Part shown: positions 29,813 to 36,048 of the stretch, in pieces
Layout of the letters: every line of letters begins with the position of its first letter
How positions within the stretch are numbered: position 1 is the stretch's first letter
Notes under the pieces: generated by a model
Databases searched by the model: none
Told to the model about the DNA's origin: nothing
The model's input: the letters and a program-made list of their open reading frames with translations, nothing else
Source: Bacillota bacterium
Lineage (GTDB): Bacteria > Bacillota > Negativicutes > Sporomusales > Sporomusaceae
DNA length: 36,048 bases
Direction of reading: 5' to 3'
NCBI GenBank assembly: GCA_017889675.1
Contig: JAGGAA010000009.1
Location: 1 to 36,048 of the forward strand
Made by a program: the position numbers and the translations under genes

Positions 29813-30202
29813 CTACTTGTGGTTGCGAAGTTCAACCAAAACACAGTTTTGCTCAACCACATTAAGACCCAATTTTTGGGCTAATGCTACTACACTGGCA
29901 GCATTAGCTCCAGGCTGCAGCCATACATTTTCAATGCCAAGTTCAGAACAATTATTCATAATTTGCTCACCGACTTTCGGCGGCACTACAACATTCACAA
30001 CCTCAGGTACGACCGGCAAATCCTTAAGGGCCGGATAGCATTTGTCACCAAGTATCTCAGTTATACCTGGATTTACCGGATATACACTATAGCCAGCTTC
30101 TTTGAGGGCTTTGAATATCTTATAGCCAAACTTCTCTGTATTGTCAGTAGCCCCTACAACAACCCAGTTCTTCATTTGGAGCATAGCTTCAACCTGCTTC
30201 AT
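29813..30202 (-). CDS. CoA-binding domain protein (YccU-like)
   Basis: WVVVGATDNTEKFGYKIFKALKEAGYSVYPVNPGITEILGDKCYPALKDLP...NVWLQPGANAASV; CoA-binding Rossmann fold. Confidence 0.88.
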   Translation of the reverse strand: MKQVEAMLQMKNWVVVGATDNTEKFGYKIFKALKEAGYSVYPVNPGITEILGDKCYPALKDLPVVPEVVNVVVPPKVGEQIMNNCSELGIENVWLQPGANAASVVALAQKLGLNVVEQNCVLVELRNHK

Positions 30203-30245
30203 ATAGGGAACCCCCTTACGTCAGTTTACGACGTTACCAGTTAAA

Positions 30246-30677
30246 TCATTCCTCACTAATAGTAACTTTATTCATTATGTCGCCTTGAGCAATTTGATCA
30301 ACAACGTCCAAACCTTCAATGACCTTACCAAATACGGTATGTACACCATCTAAATGCGGCTGGGGTTCATATACAATAAAGAACTGACTACCACCAGTAT
30401 TAGGACCGCGATGCGCCATGGACAGCGAGCCCCGTTCATGCTTATTCGGATTGTCTTTGGTTTCACAAGGAATAGTGTAGCCAGGACCACCGGTACCATT
30501 ACCATTCGGGCAACCACCTTGTGCCACAAATCCTTTAATTACTCTGTGAAATTGTAAGCCATCATAAAAACCTTCTGTAATTAGTTTTTCAAAATTAGCA
30601 ACCGTCTTAGGTGCATCTTTTTCAAACAATTCAATAACAATCTGGCCTTTATCCATCTCAATAATCGCTTTTTTCAA
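30246..30677 (-). CDS. Cyclophilin-type peptidyl-prolyl cis-trans isomerase
   Basis: [47 protein letters not shown]...[19 protein letters not shown]...[12 protein letters not shown]. Confidence 0.95.
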   Translation of the reverse strand: MKKAIIEMDKGQIVIELFEKDAPKTVANFEKLITEGFYDGLQFHRVIKGFVAQGGCPNGNGTGGPGYTIPCETKDNPNKHERGSLSMAHRGPNTGGSQFFIVYEPQPHLDGVHTVFGKVIEGLDVVDQIAQGDIMNKVTISEE

Positions 30678-30773
30678 AGTTTATCCCTCACTTAAATAGA
30701 ATTATTTTTATTATAACATAGTTAGATGTCCTTGGCAAAATTGGAAATCATCTTACAAGAAGCAAACCTAAAG

Positions 30774-30805
30774 AAAATACTCTTCCTACTTAGAAAGAGT
30801 ATTTT
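30774..30805 (-). terminator. Terminator hairpin of the ncRNA
   Basis: 11-bp stem AAAATACTCTT/AAGAGTATTTT; minus strand continues TTTTCTTTAGG. Confidence 0.65.
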
Positions 30806-31024
30806 ATGAAACAGTATGTACGCCCATGGTACCGTGCTCTCGTATGTTCATACCCGCCGCTAAGCAGGTGGGCGCTTTCTAGTTATACTTTTGCCTTCCA
30901 CTCAAAGGAGGCATGGCAGCGGCATCACATCAAACTCCCCAAGTAAATGAGTCGGTTGAACATATAAGAGTGTAACGAGCACCTCAGGCATTAATTTCTG
31001 TTAACATTATGTATCTTACCATGC
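30774..31024 (-). ncRNA. ssrS: Structured small RNA, probably 6S RNA (SsrS-like)
   Basis: Own promoter (TTGACT-N17-TAATAA). The transcript contains CCTGAGGTGCTCGTTA, similar to the E. coli 6S 5' region (CUGAGAUGUUCGCAA). Long-range pairs: gagcac/gtgctc, tgaacata/tatgttca, agcggc/gccgct. Ends in a terminator hairpin. Identification is from memory of the family, not a covariance-model hit; exact ends are approximate. Confidence 0.6.
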
Positions 31025-31029
31025 CTGTA

Positions 31030-31058
31030 TTATTATCTCAAGGCTGAAAAATAGTCAA
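31030..31058 (-). promoter_or_regulatory. Sigma-A promoter of the ncRNA
   Basis: Minus strand TTGACT (31053-31058)-N17-TAATAA (31030-31035). Confidence 0.65.
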
Positions 31059-31149
31059 AAAACTGTGATTTTAAACTATTTTTTTTAAATCAGCCTAATC
31101 ATGCCTTTTCATCCTTGACCGCACGCAGTTATTAAACGTTTGACTTTTA

Positions 31150-31758
31150 TTATTCCTCTAAATGGCGAGCACAGTTTAATAAAGTAATTGTCGGCCTGCC
31201 CTCATAATATTCAATAATATTAACGGCTGTGTTATCCTGCCTGATACTCCACACGTGATTTAAATGAATGTCAAGCATAGCGCACAAAATTGTACCAATT
31301 GTGCCGCCATGGGCCACTACTATTACTGTCTGGTCAGGATGTGCGGCTACAATTTTTTCGATGGCCGTATAAGCTCGCTCTTTCAGTTGCTGAAAGCTTT
31401 CCCCTCCAGGTATTTGAAGTTCATCGGGAGTTGTCCACAACTTACCTAACAGCCCTGGCCACTGCTCAGAAATTTGCTCATAGGTGAGCCCTTCCCAATC
31501 GCCAAATTTTATTTCGCGTAAGGCAGGCACTACATGTACCGTCAGACCATGTTTATCCGCAATGCATGCTGCCGTTTTGAAAGCCCGCGATAAATCGCTG
31601 GCATATACAGCATCAATTTTTTCTTCAGCTAAACGCGCAGCTACAGCTTCTGCTTGCTTAATCCCCTTGTCTGTCAAAGCAATATCGCTGTGTCCCTGAT
31701 ATTTCCGTTCTAAATTCCAAAGTGTCTGACCGTGGCGTACTACTATTAATCGAGTCAT
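31150..31758 (-). CDS. cobC: Histidine phosphatase family, likely alpha-ribazole-5'-phosphate phosphatase (CobC)
   Basis: TRLIVVRHGQTLWNLERKYQGHSDIALTDKG; VAHGGTIGTIL; position in the cobamide cluster. Confidence 0.8.
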   Translation of the reverse strand: MTRLIVVRHGQTLWNLERKYQGHSDIALTDKGIKQAEAVAARLAEEKIDAVYASDLSRAFKTAACIADKHGLTVHVVPALREIKFGDWEGLTYEQISEQWPGLLGKLWTTPDELQIPGGESFQQLKERAYTAIEKIVAAHPDQTVIVVAHGGTIGTILCAMLDIHLNHVWSIRQDNTAVNIIEYYEGRPTITLLNCARHLEE

Positions 31759-31762
31759 AGCT

Positions 31763-32875
31763 TCACCTCAAGACCTGCTCTAACCTTTGGAGCAAAATTT
31801 TGTTCTGTTCATTGAGTTTCACAGCTACCCGTATATAGCTAGAAGATAATCCCGGATAATTACTACAATCACGGATTAAAATACTTTGTGCAGCCAGTCT
31901 CTGCCGCAATTGCAGTGCAGCCCAACCACTTGGGCTTATATCTATTAAAATATAGTTAACAGACGGCACAAATGGCTTTAATCCTGTCAGAGCTTTTAGA
32001 CTGGCATAGAGACTATCTTTTTCACACTTCACGGCCTCCCGGCTCTTACTTTGATACTCGGTATCTGTTAACGCTGCCACACCTGCTACCTGCGCCAATA
32101 AGTTAACATTCCATGGATCCTTGGCGGCGTGTAACTTAACAGTCAAACTAGGATGAGCCAGAGCAAAGCCCAGTCGGAGGCCGGGGATAGCATAGAACTT
32201 GGTAAGCGAATGGATAATTACCAGATTATCATATAGTTTAAGCAAGGATCGACAAGTATAGTCCTGGTCGCCGATAATAAAGTCCATGAACGATTCGTCA
32301 ACAACGACTATTACTCCAGTCCGCTTGGCTGCTTGTAATAGTCGTTCTATTTGATTGACAGTCAATAGCGTACCTGTAGGGTTATTGGGGTTGCCAATAA
32401 ACACCATGTCTACGCCGTTCAGACGGCTGCCTAATAAATCTACATTAATGGCAAAATCATCTACCGGCGATAAATATGCATACTCAATTGCTGCACCAGC
32501 CGCCGTAGCAGCCCGCTCATATTCACAAAAAGTAGGAGCTGGAATAAGTACCCGCTTAGGACGCAGCGTATGTGCCAGTACATATAATAACTCGACAGCC
32601 CCATTACCAGGCGTAATCCGCGTAACATCAACATGATAAAAATTGCTTATCGCCGTTTTCAATTGGTCAGCCTCTACATCAGGATAATGAATCACCTGGC
32701 CTATTGACTGCGCTATGGCTTTGCGTACACTCTCAGCCAAGCCAAGCGGATTAATATTCGCACTATAGTCTAGTATATCTGCTAACCCACCGCCACGCGC
32801 TCTGGCCCAAGCATGCACATTACCGCCGTGAACAAAGCTACCTATTTGCTTGTCATCAGCATTCACTACCATCAT
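31763..32875 (-). CDS. cobD: L-threonine-O-3-phosphate decarboxylase / HisC-like PLP aminotransferase
   Basis: HGGNVHAWARARGGGLADILDYSANINPLGL (CobD N-terminus), FIGNPNNPTGTLL, HSLTKFYAIPGLRLGFAL. Start choice among 32875/32872/GTG is uncertain. Confidence 0.88.
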   Translation of the reverse strand: MMVVNADDKQIGSFVHGGNVHAWARARGGGLADILDYSANINPLGLAESVRKAIAQSIGQVIHYPDVEADQLKTAISNFYHVDVTRITPGNGAVELLYVLAHTLRPKRVLIPAPTFCEYERAATAAGAAIEYAYLSPVDDFAINVDLLGSRLNGVDMVFIGNPNNPTGTLLTVNQIERLLQAAKRTGVIVVVDESFMDFIIGDQDYTCRSLLKLYDNLVIIHSLTKFYAIPGLRLGFALAHPSLTVKLHAAKDPWNVNLLAQVAGVAALTDTEYQSKSREAVKCEKDSLYASLKALTGLKPFVPSVNYILIDISPSGWAALQLRQRLAAQSILIRDCSNYPGLSSSYIRVAVKLNEQNKILLQRLEQVLR

Positions 32876-33737
32876 CTCCTGTTGTGATAAGCCCGCCAGC
32901 AATTAACTGGACAGTCTTGAGATAGACTACTGCCGAACAGGCACGGCCTATTTCCTTGATACAACTTTCATGACCGTTCATGGCATTTGCACTAAACATA
33001 ATGCCCAGAACTGTGCCGCTATGGGCGGCGCAGATGCCGACAGCACCAAAATCCCGACTGATCATTATAACCTGTTCCAGACAAGGCTTATACAGTATTG
33101 CTTGATTAGCTACAGCACTCATTGTCGCTCCCTGGCCAATGAGCCGAGCATCGCCAGTTTCTAAGCCTTTGGCCACTAATGCAGCGGCAGCCATAACCTG
33201 CGGCTCTTTCGCTTGATTTAAAGCAGCTAGATCCTCACGGTCATTAAAAACCAGGGTATCTACTTGACCGCCAACATCGAAAACAGCAATATATATTGGC
33301 GGAGGATTGCCTAAAGAGCGACGAATTTTGCCCTCTACATGATCAAACATTATAATCCCGGGATAAAAAATCCCATCAGTTGGTTCAATGCTTAAAGCAA
33401 TATCGGCAATCTCGTCACAAGACAGCTGCCGTCCTACCACTGCCAGTGCAGCAGCCTGACAAGCAGCGCTAATATCGGCACTGCTTGATGCCATTCCTTT
33501 TCCTACCGGCAAATCAGACTCCACAGTTAAACCAAGGTTTCCTGAAATATTCAGATATTCAAATGTCTTGGACACAGCTGTGGCAGTCTTAGGCTCAGTA
33601 TGTTCCATACTATCACCGGAAACTACAGTAACTTCAGAATACCAATCCACCGGGCAGGTAATTAAGAAGTTGACGCCATTTATTGTGCCCTGCACTAATT
33701 CGCCACATGAACCGGGTGCTTTAACTTTAATCGTCAT
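32856..33737 (-). CDS. pduX: GHMP kinase, likely L-threonine kinase (PduX type)
   Basis: VKAPGSCGELVQGTINGVNFLITCPVD, PVGKGMASSSADISAA (GHMP motif), SIEPTDGIFYPGI; overlaps cobD. Confidence 0.85.
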   Translation of the reverse strand: MTIKVKAPGSCGELVQGTINGVNFLITCPVDWYSEVTVVSGDSMEHTEPKTATAVSKTFEYLNISGNLGLTVESDLPVGKGMASSSADISAACQAAALAVVGRQLSCDEIADIALSIEPTDGIFYPGIIMFDHVEGKIRRSLGNPPPIYIAVFDVGGQVDTLVFNDREDLAALNQAKEPQVMAAAALVAKGLETGDARLIGQGATMSAVANQAILYKPCLEQVIMISRDFGAVGICAAHSGTVLGIMFSANAMNGHESCIKEIGRACSAVVYLKTVQLIAGGLITTGDDGSEC

Positions 33738-33776
33738 TGAAAAGTCTGCCTTTCAGTGATTGAATCTTATTGGTCT

Positions 33777-34502
33777 TTAGATTACAAATAGGAGCAACGC
33801 TGCTACTTCAGTCAATTCAGTAACAGCACCATAGGTATCACCAGTTAAACCACCCAAAATGTTCGCAAAATAACGAGCTGTCAATATTCCAGCCACAACG
33901 GCTCCGCCAGCACAAATTGCGGCCTGAATGCCTAATGGAACAACCACCGCTACAGCAACAACAGCAGTAATACATAAGGTAGTGCGATTAGCATATTGCG
34001 CGAAGGCTTTCCCCATACCTTCAGGGCGTGCATAGGGAAACGAAGTAATACTGATTACCATCACCATGCGCCCTGCCACTGGCATAGTAATAAGCGCCGT
34101 AAATAACATGGTTGGGGTCATATCTATAATAAGTGAATACTTCAAGAGCAATAATAGACCAAAAGCTACCACGCCGTTAGACCCAACCCGACTATCTTTC
34201 ATAATCTCCAGCATGCGTTCCCGGGAACGGCCGGAAAATACGCCATCAGCCGTATCCATAAAACCATCACAATGCAAACCGCCGGTAAGCACAATTTCAA
34301 TTATTATAATAACAGCTGCCAATACATGGGAAGGTAAAAACTGGCTAAGAATATAATTCATTCCCGCCAAAATCAAACCGATAATGGCACCAATCAAGGT
34401 AAAATATTTTACACTACGTCCAAAACTATCTGGTGACCAATCTGTCTGATCTACCAACCGAATGCGGGTAAGAAACTGTAATCCGGTAAAAAAGTCTTTC
34501 AA
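33777..34502 (-). CDS. cobS: Adenosylcobinamide-GDP ribazoletransferase (cobalamin synthase)
   Basis: GLQFLTRIRL, GGLHCDGFMDTADGVFSGRSRERMLEIMKDSRVGSNGVVAFGLLLLLKY. Confidence 0.95.
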   Translation of the reverse strand: MKDFFTGLQFLTRIRLVDQTDWSPDSFGRSVKYFTLIGAIIGLILAGMNYILSQFLPSHVLAAVIIIIEIVLTGGLHCDGFMDTADGVFSGRSRERMLEIMKDSRVGSNGVVAFGLLLLLKYSLIIDMTPTMLFTALITMPVAGRMVMVISITSFPYARPEGMGKAFAQYANRTTLCITAVVAVAVVVPLGIQAAICAGGAVVAGILTARYFANILGGLTGDTYGAVTELTEVAALLLFVI

Positions 34503-34537
34503 CTTCTCATTCCTCCACCTGAATGGCTGCTTACCAC

Positions 34538-35488
34538 TTAAGCAATCAACCGTTTACAAACTACTGTCGCTATCATAAATATAGCGGTCACTGCATACAT
34601 AATTTGAATGGTCTGTTCTATATGTATTGGCTCAAGTTCACGTTTTGCCTCACCCATATAGGCGCGTACCGAAGCCACTCCCCCATAATAATTGAGCCCG
34701 CCCAGCCCAATCCCTAACGCGCCAGCCACACCCGCTTCAGAAAAGCCACTGTTAGGGCTGGGGTGCTTACTGGCATCACGCCTAATGGACTGAAATGCAC
34801 CACGCACATCCTGTTTGAGCAAAGCTGCCGCCACGATAATCAATAAACCAGTAATTCTAGCGGGAATATAGTTAAATACATCATCAACCCTGGCGGCAAC
34901 CATACCGAAATCTTGGTATTTTTCATTCTTATAGCCAACCATTGAGTCCATGGTGTTAACCGCGCGATACATAAAGGCCAATGGTACACCACCAATTGCA
35001 GCATAAAAAAGCGGTGAAATAATCCCATCGACAATATTCTCAGCCACTGTTTCAACAGTAGCCCGGGTTACTTCAGCAGTATTCAGCTTAGCGGTATCTC
35101 GTCCGACAATCCAGCCCACTTTATAACGAGCCTGCTCCATATTACCGCTACTCAGAAAACCGGCTATCTCCCGTCCGGCTTCCGCCAAGCTTCTTGTTGA
35201 TATCGTAAAAGATAGCAGCACTGCGCCACCAATATAACCAGCCCAGACATGAAGCGAACTTAAAGCCGCCATAGCCAGCCATACTACACCATATACTACT
35301 GCCAGTACACTAATGACGAGGACTGCACCACCCAACTTTTTATAAACCGATGAATAAGTGACCTGCAAAAGCCGTCGTTCCAACCAGGCAATAAAATTGC
35401 CGATAATAACTACCGGATGAAGTGATGTCCGTGGATCGCCAACCAAGCAGTCAACGACAACTGCGCCTACTATTAAATACTCTGTCAT
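34538..35488 (-). CDS. cbiB: Adenosylcobinamide-phosphate synthase
   Basis: DCLVGDPRTSLHPVVIIGNFIAWLERRL; TVETVAENIVDGIISPLFYAAIGGVPLAFMYRAVNTMDSMVGYKNEKYQDFG; HPSPNSGFSEAGVAGALGI. Confidence 0.95.
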   Translation of the reverse strand: MTEYLIVGAVVVDCLVGDPRTSLHPVVIIGNFIAWLERRLLQVTYSSVYKKLGGAVLVISVLAVVYGVVWLAMAALSSLHVWAGYIGGAVLLSFTISTRSLAEAGREIAGFLSSGNMEQARYKVGWIVGRDTAKLNTAEVTRATVETVAENIVDGIISPLFYAAIGGVPLAFMYRAVNTMDSMVGYKNEKYQDFGMVAARVDDVFNYIPARITGLLIIVAAALLKQDVRGAFQSIRRDASKHPSPNSGFSEAGVAGALGIGLGGLNYYGGVASVRAYMGEAKRELEPIHIEQTIQIMYAVTAIFMIATVVCKRLIA

Positions 35489-35490
35489 AG

Positions 35491-36048
35491 TTATCTACCA
35501 GTATTTTCGTTCATAATCCGGTAGACTAACTCCATATCCAAACTCTGTCTGACAACGTCAGCCAATCGATTATAGGCAGCATCTTTACGAGCCTGCGTAT
35601 CCTGGATTACGCCTAACGGTGCTAACCCTTTGCGTACTCTCAGCGCATCCAGCACTGTCCGACGATAGGCGTCATTGTCAAAAATCCCATGTATATAGGT
35701 ACCCATAACCAAACCGTCTGCAGAGACAGCACCATCATTTAACTGTACCTCTTTACCTGACCGGGTGGCAATAGTGAAAGCAGGATCTACTGGTGATAAG
35801 AACTGGGTACGACCCATATGAATTTCATAACCGACCAAGTTGTCACCGCTATAATTAATTCCTAAAAATTTATGGCCACACGCTGCCGCCTTAACCTGAT
35901 GAGTTACTTTATTGGCTTCGAAGATAGTAATACTGTCAATAAGACCTAAACCCATAACTTTGTCAAGGTCTGACTCTGTATGTTCAGGGTCTTGTACCTC
36001 CCGCCCTAACATCTGATAACCACCGCAGATGCCCACAATTGGCGTACC
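35491..36048 (-). CDS. cbiP: Cobyric acid synthase, C-terminal glutamine amidotransferase part (truncated by window edge)
   Basis: Frame stays open to the window edge (GTPIVGICGGYQMLGREVQDP...); GYEIHMGRTQ; GTYIHGIFDN. Confidence 0.92.
   Translation of the reverse strand, partial: GTPIVGICGGYQMLGREVQDPEHTESDLDKVMGLGLIDSITIFEANKVTHQVKAAACGHKFLGINYSGDNLVGYEIHMGRTQFLSPVDPAFTIATRSGKEVQLNDGAVSADGLVMGTYIHGIFDNDAYRRTVLDALRVRKGLAPLGVIQDTQARKDAAYNRLADVVRQSLDMELVYRIMNENTGR

Noticed and set aside
30690-31140. Cobalamin riboswitch for the cob genes
   Set aside because: The gap is at the 3' end of the minus-strand cob operon, not upstream, and I see no B12-box-like core; the 6S-like interpretation fits better.
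1-36048. CRISPR array, tRNA or rRNA genes, toxin-antitoxin or defence island
   Set aside because: No regularly spaced repeats, tRNA-like cloverleaf or rRNA segments, or recognisable defence/toxin genes were seen by eye.

Overview
The window is a chromosomal segment of an endospore-forming Firmicute. Gene content (sporulation sigma factors, meso-DAP MurE, complete dcw cluster, de novo cobamide genes) fits a Negativicutes/Sporomusaceae-like organism, but that taxonomic placement is inference. Nearly everything is on the minus strand. In transcription order (right to left) it holds: cobamide late-pathway genes (cobyric acid synthase C-terminus, cbiB, cobS, pduX-like, cobD-like, cobC-like); a structured ncRNA locus that looks like 6S RNA; peptidyl-prolyl isomerase, CoA-binding protein and thioredoxin; feoB-feoA; lgt and a polysaccharide deacetylase; the dcw cluster mraZ-rsmH-ftsL-spoVD/pbp-murE-murF-mraY-murD-ftsW/spoVE-murG-murC-murA-ddl-ftsQ-DUF881-sbp-ftsA-ftsZ; then spoIIGA-sigE-sigG-spoIIR. 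At the left edge a plus-strand large serine recombinase, truncated by the window, converges on spoIIR. A small DUF1858 gene lies on the plus strand between lgt and feoA. Most of the coding content is well known. I did not find a clearly novel multi-gene system. The points most worth a second look are non-coding: the 6S-like RNA locus, a palindromic repeat element between sigE and sigG, a near-perfect sigma-F promoter driving a sigG-spoIIR unit, a triple MraZ box, interleaved divergent promoters at lgt/DUF1858, and the recombinase next to the sporulation locus.
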